Below are positions 7,797 through 15,654 of a stretch of 58,279 bases of DNA, piece after piece (position 1 is the first letter of the stretch; each line of letters begins with the position of its first letter). The stretch lies in NCBI RefSeq assembly GCF_001905795.1, contig NZ_LIXJ01000040.1, forward strand, positions 1 through 58,279. The letters run 5' to 3'. Below the pieces are notes generated by a model. It did not search any database, was not told the origin of the DNA, and saw only the letters and a program-made list of their open reading frames with translations. A program made the translations under genes and the position numbers. This stretch comes from Streptomyces sp. CB01580 (GTDB lineage Bacteria; Actinomycetota; Actinomycetes; Streptomycetales; Streptomycetaceae).

Positions 7797-8285
7797 GGTC
7801 GATCCTTGCGTGCTCGGGACGCGACGCCTCGTGAGCGTGACGCGCCCGGTGGGGGGAGGCCGGCACCGACCCGGCCGAGAGTCCCACCCCACGCCTGACA
7901 GGGATTCGTCCCGTGCCGGACTCACCGAGGAGCCGACTGACGGGGACGGGGACCGACCGCATCGGGATCCATGCCCGGTGCGCATGTGTCGCTCCGGGCC
8001 CGGCCACAGGTCATTCACTGAAGTCACGACTGGCGGGGTACCAGCCGGCAGAACAAAAGAGACCCTAGGCGCTAAAAGCTGCCCAAGGGTCCTTGAGTCG
8101 TGCAACAGGCGTCGAGCAACCATACGCCACGACAGAGTCCGAAATGAACGGACTTGAGATATGGATCACAGGTGAAGGCGGGACTACGCTCTCATATTCG
8201 AAGGTTCGCGCTCGCTTTCCGGACCGGCCCGCAGGGCCTTTCGATCACCTCCCGACACCTGTCCCGCGCGGACTACCATCACTGC
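7797..8285. other. Divergent intergenic region, transporter / response regulator
   Basis: This 489-nt gap holds no convincing gene. It contains inverted repeats: GACCCT at 8061-8066 with AGGGTC at 8086-8091, and GTCCG at 8137-8141 with CGGAC at 8149-8153. TACCAT at 8274-8279 sits six nucleotides before the response-regulator ATG and fits a -10 element of a leaderless transcript. No good -35 was seen, and no promoter for the transporter could be fixed. Confidence 0.5.
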
Positions 8286-8963
8286 ATGACCCGTGTACTG
8301 CTCGCCGAGGACGACGCATCCATCTCGGAGCCACTGGCCCGCGCTCTGCGTCGGGAGGGTTACGAGGTCGAGGTCCGTGAGGACGGTCCGACCGCATTCG
8401 ACGCCGGTCTCCAGGGCGGGATCGACCTGGTCGTGCTCGACCTGGGCCTGCCCGGGATGGACGGCCTCGAAGTCGCCCGCAGACTCCGTGCCGAGGGCCA
8501 CACCGTGCCGATCCTGGTGCTGACCGCCCGCGCCGACGAGGTGGACACCGTCGTCGGACTGGACGCCGGCGCCGACGACTACGTGACCAAGCCCTTCCGG
8601 CTGGCCGAACTGCTCGCCCGCGTCCGGGCCCTGCTGCGCCGCGGCGCGGCCGAGCCCGCGCCGCAGCCCGCCACCCACGGCGTCCGGATCGACGTCGAGT
8701 CGCACCGGGCGTGGATGGGCGACGAGGAACTCCAGCTCACGGCCAAGGAGTTCGACCTGTTGCGGGTCCTGGTCCGCGACGCCGGCCGGGTCGTCACCCG
8801 CGACCAGCTGATGCGCGAGGTCTGGGACACCACCTGGTGGTCGTCGACCAAGACCCTCGACATGCACATCTCCTGGCTCCGCAAGAAGCTCGGCGACGAC
8901 GCGGCCAACCCCCGTTACATCGCGACCGTACGGGGCGTCGGCTTCCGCTTCGAGAAGAGCTGA
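8286..8963 (+). CDS. OmpR/PhoB-family response regulator
   Basis: This 225-residue DNA-binding regulator has an N-terminal receiver domain with acidic pair D9-D10, phospho-acceptor D52 (VVLDLGLPG), T80 and K102. A C-terminal winged-helix transactivation domain (about 130-225) carries LTAKEFDLLRVL and TVRGVGFRFE. The length is standard. ATG at 8286 gives the canonical MTRVLLAEDD start; no Shine-Dalgarno is present and a -10-like TACCAT lies just upstream, so leaderless initiation is likely. It is followed after 76 nt by its probable cognate sensor kinase. Target genes are unknown; the divergent peptide transporter is a candidate by position only. Confidence 0.95.
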   Translation: MTRVLLAEDDASISEPLARALRREGYEVEVREDGPTAFDAGLQGGIDLVVLDLGLPGMDGLEVARRLRAEGHTVPILVLTARADEVDTVVGLDAGADDYVTKPFRLAELLARVRALLRRGAAEPAPQPATHGVRIDVESHRAWMGDEELQLTAKEFDLLRVLVRDAGRVVTRDQLMREVWDTTWWSSTKTLDMHISWLRKKLGDDAANPRYIATVRGVGFRFEKS

Positions 8964-9033
8964 CGCGGGGCGGGGCTGACGCGGGAGGAGCCGACCCGCG
9001 ACCAGCCGATCCACGACGAGCCGAACCACAGAG
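8958..9033. repeat. Five degenerate 15-bp units filling the regulator-kinase gap
   Basis: Units beginning AGCTGACGCGG, GGCTGACGCGG, AGCCGACCCGC, AGCCGATCCAC and AGCCGAACCAC run 8958-9033 with a 15-16 nt period. The first unit includes the TGA stop of the response regulator, and the last ends just before the kinase ribosome-binding region. The array therefore occupies the entire intergenic gap. Confidence 0.75.
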
Positions 9034-9039
9034 GCCCCC

Positions 9040-10305
9040 ATGCGCCGAAGACTGATCAACTCCACACTCGCCGTGGTGCTCGTGGTGATCGCCGTCTTCG
9101 GCGTCTCCCTCGTCATCGTCGAGAGCCGCACCATCAGCAACAGCGCCCAGGAGAGCGTCGACTCCGAGGCGCTGCGGCTGATCAGCGTCGTCGAGAGCCG
9201 GATACTGGGGGCCGAACGGATCAACCCCGAGCTGCTGAGCCAGCAGCTCTCCGGCAACCGCTACGCACTGGTCGACATCCCCGGCCGTGCCCCGATCGAA
9301 GTGGGCACCCGCCCGGCGGGCAGCGTGATCAGCGGCAAGGCCGAGGGGGCGCACGGCGAGCGCGTCGTCGTCGAGGAGTCCGGTTCCGCCGTCACCCGTG
9401 AGGTCGGCCGCACCCTGGTGATCATCGCGGCGGTGGCGCTGCTGGCCATCGTGTCGGCCGTGCTCCTCGCCGTACGCCAGGCCAACAGGCTGGCCTCGCC
9501 GCTGACCGACCTCGCGGAGACCGCCGAGCGCCTGGGCTCCGGCGACCCGCGCCCGCGCCACAAGCGGTACGGGGTGCCGGAGCTGGACCGGGTCGCCGAC
9601 GTCCTGGACGCCTCGGCCGAGCGGATCGCCCGGATGCTGACGGCGGAACGCCGGCTGGCGGCGGACGCCTCGCACCAGCTCCGCACGCCGCTGACCGCGC
9701 TCTCCATGCGGATCGAGGAGATCTCCGTCACCGACGACCCGGAGACGGTGAAGGAGGAGGCGAACATCGCCCTCACCCAGGTCGAGCGGCTCACCGACGT
9801 GGTGGAACGGCTGCTGACCAACGCCCGCGACCCGCGTACCGGCTCCGCCGTCGTCTTCGACCTCGACGAGGTCGTCAAGCAGCAGATCGAGGAGTGGCGC
9901 CCGGCCTACCGGGGCGAGGGCCGGGCCATCGTCCGGTCCGGGAAGCAGGGGCTGCGGGCCGTCGGCACCCCCGGCGCGGTCGCCCAGGTGCTGGCCGCGC
10001 TGATCGAGAACTCGCTGATGCACGGCGGTGGCACGGTCGCGCTGCGCACCCGCGTCACCGGCAACCAGGTGGTCATCGAGGTCACGGACGAGGGTCCGGG
10101 CGTATCGCCCGACCTGGGCGCCCGGATCTTCGAGCGGACGATCAGCGGCCGCAACTCCACCGGGATCGGCCTCGCCGTGGCACGGGACCTCGCGGAGGCG
10201 GACGGGGGCCGGCTCGAGCTGCTCCAGCAGCAGCCGCCGGTCTTCGCGCTGTTCCTCAGCCGGGTGGCCCTGAAACGGCAGGAGCCGGAACGCCCGGTGC
10301 GCTGA
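9040..10305 (+). CDS. Sensor histidine kinase
   Basis: This 421-residue membrane kinase has a transmembrane segment near residues 8-26, an extracytoplasmic domain to about 125, a second membrane helix near 127-148, and a HAMP-like linker. The HisKA dimerisation domain has H212 in ADASHQLRTPLTAL, and the HATPase domain shows LIENSLMHGGG (N-box), DEGPGV (G1) and GIGLAVA (G2). It autophosphorylates and should phosphorylate the regulator encoded immediately upstream. ATG at 9040 follows AGAGG. The sensor domain has no recognised ligand-binding family. The stop codon begins an array of 18-bp repeats. Confidence 0.94.
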   Translation: MRRRLINSTLAVVLVVIAVFGVSLVIVESRTISNSAQESVDSEALRLISVVESRILGAERINPELLSQQLSGNRYALVDIPGRAPIEVGTRPAGSVISGKAEGAHGERVVVEESGSAVTREVGRTLVIIAAVALLAIVSAVLLAVRQANRLASPLTDLAETAERLGSGDPRPRHKRYGVPELDRVADVLDASAERIARMLTAERRLAADASHQLRTPLTALSMRIEEISVTDDPETVKEEANIALTQVERLTDVVERLLTNARDPRTGSAVVFDLDEVVKQQIEEWRPAYRGEGRAIVRSGKQGLRAVGTPGAVAQVLAALIENSLMHGGGTVALRTRVTGNQVVIEVTDEGPGVSPDLGARIFERTISGRNSTGIGLAVARDLAEADGGRLELLQQQPPVFALFLSRVALKRQEPERPVR

Positions 10306-10410
10306 ACCCCATGGCGGGGCTGAACCGTACGACGGGGCTGAACCATACAAAGGGGCCGAGCCGTACGACGGGGCTGAACCATACAAAGGGGGCCGAGCCG
10401 TACGCAGAGG
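10302..10410. repeat. Six 18-bp tandem units starting at the kinase stop codon
   Basis: Six units of 18 nt (one of 19) follow each other from 10302: CTGAACCCCATGGCGGGG, CTGAACCGTACGACGGGG, CTGAACCATACAAAGGGG, CCGAGCCGTACGACGGGG, a near copy of unit three, and CCGAGCCGTACGCAGAGG. TGA in the first unit is the stop of the histidine kinase. Units three plus four and five plus six form a nearly perfect 36/37-bp duplication at 10331-10403. Confidence 0.9.
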
Positions 10411-10440
10411 TCGGCGACGTAGGAAGAGGCCGGTGGCGTA

Positions 10441-10490
10441 CCGGCTCCGAGACGTCGGCGGCCTGCCGGCTCCGTGACGTCAGCGGCGTG
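10441..10490. repeat. 25-bp tandem duplication overlapping a stop codon
   Basis: Two 25-nt units, each starting CCGGCTCCG, occupy 10441-10465 and 10466-10490. The second contains the minus-strand stop codon of the GtrA gene (10480-10482). Together with the array at 10302-10410 they fill the gap between two convergent genes; no clear hairpin terminator was found here. Confidence 0.8.
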
Positions 10491-11040
10491 CTGATTCCGC
10501 CTCGACGCGCGACGCCCGCTCGCTGCGTCGTTCCTGCTTCAGGAAACCCTCCAGGACCTCCTCCTCCTCCGCCGGCGCGGGCTCGGCGGGCTCGGCGGGC
10601 TCCGGCGCGGGGAGCGCCTTGAAGACCCACGTCCGGTAGGACCAGAAGCGGAACAGCGTCGCGATGCCGATGCCGAGGATCTTGAAGACATTGCTCTGGA
10701 GCGGGGTGTCCCAGCCGAAGCCGTACGTCGCCACGTACAGCACGCCGTTCTCGATGACCGCGCCCACGCCGCTGAACAGCAGGAACAGCGTCAGTTCCCG
10801 GGTCCGGCCGGTCTTGTCGCGGTCGCGGTACGTCCAGTAGCGGAAGCCCACGTAGTTGAAGAGGATGGCGATGAACGTGGCCAGCAGCCCGGCCCGCACC
10901 ACCTGGAGGTCCGTGGTGCGCCAGAGCAGGTTCGACACCGCGATGTTGACCACCAGGCCGAGCGCGCCGACCGTGCCGAACTTGGCGACTTCCCGGGCCA
11001 GTTGATCCAGCCGGGTTCGCAGTGCGCCCCGTTCGCTCAT
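10480..11040 (-). CDS. GtrA-family membrane protein
   Basis: This 186-residue protein has four predicted transmembrane helices and the GtrA pattern: VAKFGTVGALGLVVNIAVSN in helix 1, FNYVGFRYWTYRDR after helix 2 and a terminal FRFWSYRTWVFK. GtrA proteins are thought to help move lipid-linked sugars across the membrane. The C-terminal tail of about 45 residues is rich in Glu, Ala and Pro and is cytoplasmic. It diverges from purK, the same arrangement as Rv3277 beside purK in M. tuberculosis. ATG at 11040 is the only sensible start. Confidence 0.92.
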   Translation of the reverse strand: MSERGALRTRLDQLAREVAKFGTVGALGLVVNIAVSNLLWRTTDLQVVRAGLLATFIAILFNYVGFRYWTYRDRDKTGRTRELTLFLLFSGVGAVIENGVLYVATYGFGWDTPLQSNVFKILGIGIATLFRFWSYRTWVFKALPAPEPAEPAEPAPAEEEEVLEGFLKQERRSERASRVEAESARR

Positions 11041-11329
11041 GGTGATCGCTCAGCCTGTCTGTCGGTTACGTCAACCCGGTCATGCTAGCGACCCCTTTCG
11101 CGGGGCGCCCGGGGATGTCCGGACAGAAGTGGCCGGACGGGCACGGGGACGGGCGGTGACGGGCAGGGAGAGGAACGACGACGGGCGGGCGGACGGACGG
11201 TGCCGAGCACGGGAACGGGTGTGGGGACGAACACATCGGACGGGTGGGGACGAGTCCGATGGGGGAGCGGCGCGCCCCGGCCCGCAGGGCGCGCGGAGGC
11301 CGTCGTCGGGCGACCGCCGGGGCGCCGGA

Positions 11330-11335
11330 TACCCT
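11330..11335 (+). promoter_or_regulatory. Candidate -10 box of a leaderless purK transcript
   Basis: TACCCT at 11330-11335 lies six nucleotides before the purK GTG at 11342. No convincing Shine-Dalgarno stands at a usable distance, so transcription probably starts at or next to the start codon. The -35 region is not clear. Confidence 0.45.
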
Positions 11336-11341
11336 GGACGG

Positions 11342-12481
11342 GTGACGTTCCCGGTAGTCGGCATGGTCGGCGGCGGTCAGCTCGCCCGTATGACCCACGA
11401 GGCGGGCATCCCCCTCGGCATCAAGTTCAAGCTCCTCAGCGACACCCCCCAGGACTCGGCGGCCCAGGTGGTGAACGAAGTCGTCGTCGGCGACTATCGC
11501 GACCTGGACACGCTGCGTGCCTTCGCGCGCGGCTGTGACGTGATCACCTTCGATCACGAGCACGTACCGACCGAACACCTGCGGGCCCTGGAGGCGGACG
11601 GCATACCCGTGCGTCCGGGCCCCGACGCGCTGGTGCACGCCCAGGACAAGGGGGTGATGCGCGCGAAGCTCGACGCGATCGGCGCGCCCTGCCCCCGCCA
11701 CCGCATCGTGACGGACCCGGCGGACGCCGCGGCGTTCGCGGCCGAGGTCGGAGGCTTCCCCGTCGTCCTCAAGACCGTGCGCGGCGGCTACGACGGCAAG
11801 GGCGTCTGGGTGGTCCGCTCCGAGGCGGACGCGGCCGAGCCCTTCCGGGCCGGGGTCCCGGTCCTCGCCGAGGAGAAGGTCGACTTCGTACGGGAGCTGG
11901 CGGCCGGCATCGTCCGCTCGCCGCACGGCCAGGCCGTCGCCTACCCGGTCGTCGAGTCGATCCAGGTCGACGGCGTCTGCGACACGGTCATCGCCCCGGC
12001 GCCCGAGCTGGACGAGCGGCTGGCCGGCGAGGCCCAGCAGCTCGCGCTCCGGATCGCCGCCGAACTCGGCGTCGTCGGTCATCTGGCCGTCGAACTCTTC
12101 GAGACGCGTGACGGCCGCATCCTCGTCAACGAGCTCGCGATGCGCCCGCACAACTCCGGCCACTGGACCCAGGACGGTGCGATCACCTCGCAGTTCGCCA
12201 ACCACGTGCGGGCCGTCCTCGACCTGCCGCTCGGAGACCCGCGCCCCCGCGCCCCCTGGACGGTCATGTGCAACGTCCTCGGCGGCGACTACCCGGACAT
12301 GTACCAGGGCTACCTGCACTGCATGGCCCGTGACCCGCAGCTCAAGATCCACATGTACGGCAAGGACGTGAAGCCCGGCCGCAAGGTCGGACACGTCAAC
12401 ACCTACGGCGACGACCTGGCGGACGTGCGCGAGCGCGCCCGGCACGCGGCCGACTACCTGCGAGGAACGATCACCGAATGA
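11342..12481 (+). CDS. purK: N5-carboxyaminoimidazole ribonucleotide synthase
   Basis: This 379-residue ATP-grasp enzyme of purine biosynthesis converts AIR, bicarbonate and ATP to N5-CAIR. The N-terminal GMVGGGQLARM motif, FDHEHVP, LKTVRGGYDGKG (ATP-binding loop) and NELAMRPHNSGHWT are typical of PurK. Several in-frame codons upstream would add 101 residues, but that extension is low complexity; GTG at 11342 gives the expected MTFPVVGMVGGGQ start. The stop overlaps the purE start by four bases, so the two are translationally coupled. It acts just before PurE in the cytoplasm. Confidence 0.97.
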   Translation: MTFPVVGMVGGGQLARMTHEAGIPLGIKFKLLSDTPQDSAAQVVNEVVVGDYRDLDTLRAFARGCDVITFDHEHVPTEHLRALEADGIPVRPGPDALVHAQDKGVMRAKLDAIGAPCPRHRIVTDPADAAAFAAEVGGFPVVLKTVRGGYDGKGVWVVRSEADAAEPFRAGVPVLAEEKVDFVRELAAGIVRSPHGQAVAYPVVESIQVDGVCDTVIAPAPELDERLAGEAQQLALRIAAELGVVGHLAVELFETRDGRILVNELAMRPHNSGHWTQDGAITSQFANHVRAVLDLPLGDPRPRAPWTVMCNVLGGDYPDMYQGYLHCMARDPQLKIHMYGKDVKPGRKVGHVNTYGDDLADVRERARHAADYLRGTITE

Positions 12482-13017
12482 CCCCTCCCGCCACCGCCGC
12501 GCCGGTCGTCGGCATCGTCATGGGCTCGGACTCCGACTGGCCCGTCATGGAGGCCGCGGCCAAGGCGCTCGACGAGTTCGAGATCCCCTACGAGGTCGAC
12601 GTCGTCTCCGCCCACCGCATGCCGCGCGAGATGGTCGCGTACGGCGAGGAGGCGGCCGACCGGGGTCTCAAAGCGATCATCGCGGGCGCGGGCGGCGCCG
12701 CCCACCTGCCCGGGATGCTCGCCTCCGTCACCCCGCTGCCGGTGATCGGGGTGCCGGTCCCGCTGAAGTACCTGGACGGCATGGACAGCCTGCTCTCCAT
12801 CGTCCAGATGCCCGCCGGTGTCCCCGTCGCGACCGTTTCCATCGGCGGCGCGCGCAACGCGGGCCTGCTCGCCGCGCGCATCCTCGCCGCCCACGACGCC
12901 GACCTGCTGGCCCGCATGCGCGAGTTCCAGCAGGAGCTGAACGACCAGGCGACGGAGAAGGGCAAGCGGCTGCGCGCCAAGGTCGAGGGCTCCGACTCCT
13001 TCGGCTTCGGGAAGTAG
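12478..13017 (+). CDS. purE: N5-carboxyaminoimidazole ribonucleotide mutase
   Basis: This 179-residue class I PurE moves the carboxyl group of N5-CAIR to make CAIR, the step after PurK. Signature segments are GSDSDWPVM (phosphate and catalytic Ser/Asp), SAHRMPREM (catalytic His) and AGAGGAAHLPGM. The length matches the bacterial family; PurE assembles as an octamer. ATG at 12478 overlaps the purK stop (ATGA). The C-terminal 20 residues are charged and not conserved. No other pur gene is nearby, as is usual for this locus in actinobacteria. Confidence 0.97.
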   Translation: MTPPATAAPVVGIVMGSDSDWPVMEAAAKALDEFEIPYEVDVVSAHRMPREMVAYGEEAADRGLKAIIAGAGGAAHLPGMLASVTPLPVIGVPVPLKYLDGMDSLLSIVQMPAGVPVATVSIGGARNAGLLAARILAAHDADLLARMREFQQELNDQATEKGKRLRAKVEGSDSFGFGK

Positions 13018-13041
13018 CCTGCCGCGGAGCGGTGGCAGGGC

Positions 13042-14361
13042 GTGGAGGAACAGCAGAGCACAGAGGAACAGCAGAGTGCCAAGGAGCGGCGGCTCGTGGA
13101 GCGGCGGCTCGGGGAGGAGCTGATTGTGGAGGAGCAGATCGTGGCGGAGCACCGGTCCGACGAACGGCAGCTGGAACGGGCGAGGGAACTCCTCGCCGAG
13201 CACCCCGTCGTCGACGGACACAACGACCTGCCGTGGGCGCTGCGCGAGCAGGTCCGTTACGACCTGGATGCCCGGGACATCGCCACCGACCAGTCCGCCC
13301 ACCTGCACACCGACATCCCCCGGCTGCGCGCCGGGGGCGTCGGCGCCCAGTTCTGGTCGGTCTACGTACAGTCCGACATGGCGGGCGACGAGGCCGTCAG
13401 CGCCACCCTCGAACAGATCGACGTCGTCGCCGAGCTGCTGGCCCGCCACCCCGCCGACCTGCGGCGCGCCCTGACCGCCGACGACATGGAGGCGGCCCGG
13501 ACCGAGGGCCGTATCGCCTCCCTGATGGGCGCGGAGGGCGGCCACTCCATCAACAACTCGCTGGGCACCCTGCGAGGGCTGTACGCGCTCGGCGTCCGGT
13601 ACATGACGCTCACCCACAACGACAACATCGCGTGGGCGGACTCGGCGACCGACGAACCGGGCGTCGGCGGTCTCTCGCCGTTCGGCCACGAGGTCGTACG
13701 GGAGATGAACCGCACCGGCATGCTCGTCGATCTCTCGCACGTGGCGGCCACGACCATGCGCGACGCGCTCGACACCTCCGTGGCGCCGGTGATGTTCTCG
13801 CACTCCTCCTCGCGCGCGATCTGCGACCACCCGCGCAACATCCCCGACGACGTGCTCGAACGGCTCCCGGCCAACGGCGGCATCGCCATGGCCACCTTCG
13901 TGCCGAAGTTCGTCCTGCCGGAGGCCGTCGCCTGGACCGAGGCCGCGGACGCGAACCTGCGCGCCCACGGTCTGCACCACCTCGACACCAGTGCGCGGGC
14001 CATGGAGCTCCACGCCGCGTTCGAGGCGGCCAACCCGCGCCCGGTGGCTACCACGGCGACCATCGCCGACCACCTCGACCACATGCGCGAGGTCGCCGGG
14101 ATCGACCACATCGGCATCGGCGGCGACTACGACGGCACGGCCTTCCTCCCGGACGGCCTCCAGGACGTCTCCGGCTACCCGAACCTGATCGCCCAACTGC
14201 TCGGCCGCGGCTGGTCCGCCGCCGACCTCGCTAAGCTCACCTGGCGCAACGCGGTGCGGGTCCTGCGCGACGCCGAGGCCGTGGCGCGTGACCTGAGCGC
14301 CCGCCGGGGCCCGTCGCACGCGACCATCGAGCAGCTGGACACACCGGCCCAGGCCGGCTGA
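13042..14361 (+). CDS. Peptidase M19 (renal-dipeptidase-like)
   Basis: This 439-residue zinc dipeptidase-like amidohydrolase has metal ligands visible in VVDGHNDLPW (HxD), MGAEGGHSINN (bridging Glu), DLSHVA (His) and FSHSSSR (His), and the GIGGDYDG loop near the C-terminus. It should hydrolyse dipeptides, possibly with unusual residues. There is no signal peptide. The first 45 residues are charged Glu/Gln/Arg sequence encoded by short repeats (18 bp twice, then 15 bp twice), so the true start could be downstream of GTG 13042; no strong ribosome site decides it. It lies 24 nt after purE and may be co-transcribed. A strong hairpin follows. Confidence 0.92.
   Translation: MEEQQSTEEQQSAKERRLVERRLGEELIVEEQIVAEHRSDERQLERARELLAEHPVVDGHNDLPWALREQVRYDLDARDIATDQSAHLHTDIPRLRAGGVGAQFWSVYVQSDMAGDEAVSATLEQIDVVAELLARHPADLRRALTADDMEAARTEGRIASLMGAEGGHSINNSLGTLRGLYALGVRYMTLTHNDNIAWADSATDEPGVGGLSPFGHEVVREMNRTGMLVDLSHVAATTMRDALDTSVAPVMFSHSSSRAICDHPRNIPDDVLERLPANGGIAMATFVPKFVLPEAVAWTEAADANLRAHGLHHLDTSARAMELHAAFEAANPRPVATTATIADHLDHMREVAGIDHIGIGGDYDGTAFLPDGLQDVSGYPNLIAQLLGRGWSAADLAKLTWRNAVRVLRDAEAVARDLSARRGPSHATIEQLDTPAQAG
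13045..13080. repeat. 18-bp tandem duplication at the dipeptidase N-terminus
   Basis: Two 18-nt units starting GAGGAACAGCAGAG occupy 13045-13062 and 13063-13080 directly after the proposed GTG, encoding EEQQST and EEQQSA. A second, 15-nt period containing CGGCGGCTCG follows near 13085-13115. The unit lengths preserve the frame. Confidence 0.8.
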
Positions 14362-14377
14362 ACGGCCGGAACCGTCG

Positions 14378-14409
14378 AGTGCGGGGCGCCCCTGGGGGCG
14401 CCCCGCACT
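14378..14409. terminator. Strong bidirectional hairpin terminator
   Basis: A 15-bp perfect stem, AGTGCGGGGCGCCCC at 14378-14392 with its complement at 14395-14409, lies 17 nt after the dipeptidase stop and 83 nt from the end of the convergent glyoxalase-like gene. It should end transcription from both sides. Confidence 0.9.
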
Positions 14410-14410
14410 T

Positions 14411-14448
14411 CGTCGTTCAGGCCACGGGCCGTCGTTCAGGCCACGGGC
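14411..14448. repeat. 19-bp perfect tandem duplication
   Basis: CGTCGTTCAGGCCACGGGC occurs twice without a gap (14411-14429, 14430-14448), immediately after the terminator hairpin and outside any gene. Confidence 0.9.
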
Positions 14449-14491
14449 CTCGGCCCGTGCACATCGCGCGGGCCATGCGCCGTGCGGACGG

Positions 14492-14854
14492 TCAGCCCCT
14501 GCACAGACAGAACGGGTGCCCCACGGGATCCGCGTAAACGCGGAAGCTCCGATTCCGGTCCTCCGCGTCCAGCGCGGTCGCGCCCAGGGCGAGCACCTCA
14601 CGCTCCGCCGCGTCCAGATCCGGCACGGTCAGGTCCAGGTGGAACTGCTGCGCCCCGTCCTCGCCCGGCCACTGCGGCGGCACGTGACCCGGTGCCGCCT
14701 GGAACGCGAGCAGCGTGCCCCCGGCCCCGGTCAGCTCCACCCAGCCGTCGCCGTCGTCCTCGACCGTTCCGCCGAGCAGCCCGGCGTAGAAGCCCGCGAG
14801 TGCGACGGGGTCGGGGCAGTCCAGAACGACGGCACCCAGAGTGGCGACAGCCAT
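14492..14854 (-). CDS. Glyoxalase/VOC-superfamily protein
   Basis: This 120-residue single-domain protein has two beta-alpha-beta-beta-beta modules typical of the vicinal oxygen chelate fold. It starts MAVATLGAVVLDCPDP and contains LAGFYAGLLGG, FHLDLTVPDLDAAER and VYADPVGHPFCLC. Candidate metal or ligand residues include H and D in QFHLDL and H in GHPFCL. An extension to 14884 is possible, but ATG at 14854 has a strong GAGGAGGA site at the right distance. It is divergent from a CGNR-domain regulator across a 150-nt gap containing a palindrome, so it may be the regulator's target. Substrate unknown; many relatives act in resistance or aromatic degradation. Confidence 0.85.
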   Translation of the reverse strand: MAVATLGAVVLDCPDPVALAGFYAGLLGGTVEDDGDGWVELTGAGGTLLAFQAAPGHVPPQWPGEDGAQQFHLDLTVPDLDAAEREVLALGATALDAEDRNRSFRVYADPVGHPFCLCRG

Positions 14855-14934
14855 GACACTTCCTCCTCGTAAGCGGTTCGGCACCGCTGAAAGCGGCTGG
14901 TCACCATCGGTCGTTACCGCTAGAGCGGCTCAAC

Positions 14935-14949
14935 CAGTAACCGTTACTG
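14935..14949. promoter_or_regulatory. Candidate operator palindrome CAGTAAC-C-GTTACTG
   Basis: CAGTAAC and its exact complement GTTACTG are separated by one C in the 150-nt divergent gap. Related half sites lie around it: CGTTAC near 14912 and GGTAACG near 14967. Spacing and symmetry suit a dimeric repressor, plausibly the CGNR protein encoded next door. Binding is inferred. Confidence 0.5.
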
Positions 14950-15004
14950 CATGCTGCCCCAACGGAGGTAACGTCGCAACCATGAAAGCGAAGGATTCCG
15001 CACC

Positions 15005-15517
15005 ATGAGCGCGAAGAACGCCGCGCCCGGCGGACTCGCGCTGATCGAGGCCCTGGTCAACACGCTGGACACCGAGACCGGTGCGGACACGCTCGACACG
15101 GCGGAAGGGCGCGCCGCCTTCGGCCTCGTGGAAGCGGACGTCCCGGACGTCCGCGCCCTGCGCGAGGCGCTTCGCGCCGCCTGTCTCGCCCATGCGGGCC
15201 ATCGTCCGGCCGAGGACGCGGAAGTCCCCGAACTCGACCACCTCCTCGCCGCCGCGCCCCTGCGTGTGACGGTGGACGCGGCGGGCACGGCGGCGCTGCG
15301 GCCCGTCGAGGAACCGGCCGGGCTGACCGCCCGGGTCGCGCGGGCCATCGCGGAGGCGGCGGCCGACGGCACCTGGGCCCGGCTCAAGGCGTGCGAGGCC
15401 GATGACTGCCGGTGGGCGTACTACGACCGCAGCCCGGCGGGGCGGCGGCGCTGGTGCTCCATGTCGGTGTGCGGCGCTCGCGCCAAGATGCGCGCCTACC
15501 GCGCCAGACAGGGCTGA
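15005..15517 (+). CDS. ABATE/CGNR zinc-finger transcriptional regulator
   Basis: This 170-residue protein has an N-terminal ligand-binding-like ABATE domain (about 1-120) and a C-terminal CGNR zinc-finger segment. The cysteines are visible in LKACEADDCRWAYYDRSPAG followed by WCSMSVCGARAKMRAYR, giving C-x4-C and C-x3-C pairs. Proteins of this architecture are putative repressors of divergent genes. ATG at 15005 follows AAGGA. It is divergent from the VOC protein at 14854 with a palindrome between them, a common regulator-target layout. Inducer unknown. Confidence 0.9.
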   Translation: MSAKNAAPGGLALIEALVNTLDTETGADTLDTAEGRAAFGLVEADVPDVRALREALRAACLAHAGHRPAEDAEVPELDHLLAAAPLRVTVDAAGTAALRPVEEPAGLTARVARAIAEAAADGTWARLKACEADDCRWAYYDRSPAGRRRWCSMSVCGARAKMRAYRARQG

Positions 15518-15614
15518 GCCCCGGCCCGCTCCGGCGGCCCGGACACCGCCGTCCGGCGGCGGCCGGGCGTCGTGCGGCACGGGGGCCGTGCGGGGGAGAG
15601 GCCGTGGCCGTGAA

Positions 15615-15644
15615 GGGGAGAAGCCGTACGGGGAGAAGCCGTAC
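15615..15644. repeat. 15-bp perfect tandem duplication
   Basis: GGGGAGAAGCCGTAC occurs twice in direct succession (15615-15629, 15630-15644), in the 137-nt gap between two convergent genes and ending 11 nt before the Ugd stop codon. Confidence 0.9.
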
Positions 15645-15654
15645 GGCCCGGCGG

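Noticed and set aside
6114..7898. A 594-codon plus-strand open frame over the peptide transporter
   Set aside because: Its composition (His, Asp, Arg, Gly) is a typical antisense shadow; the minus strand encodes the POT signatures.
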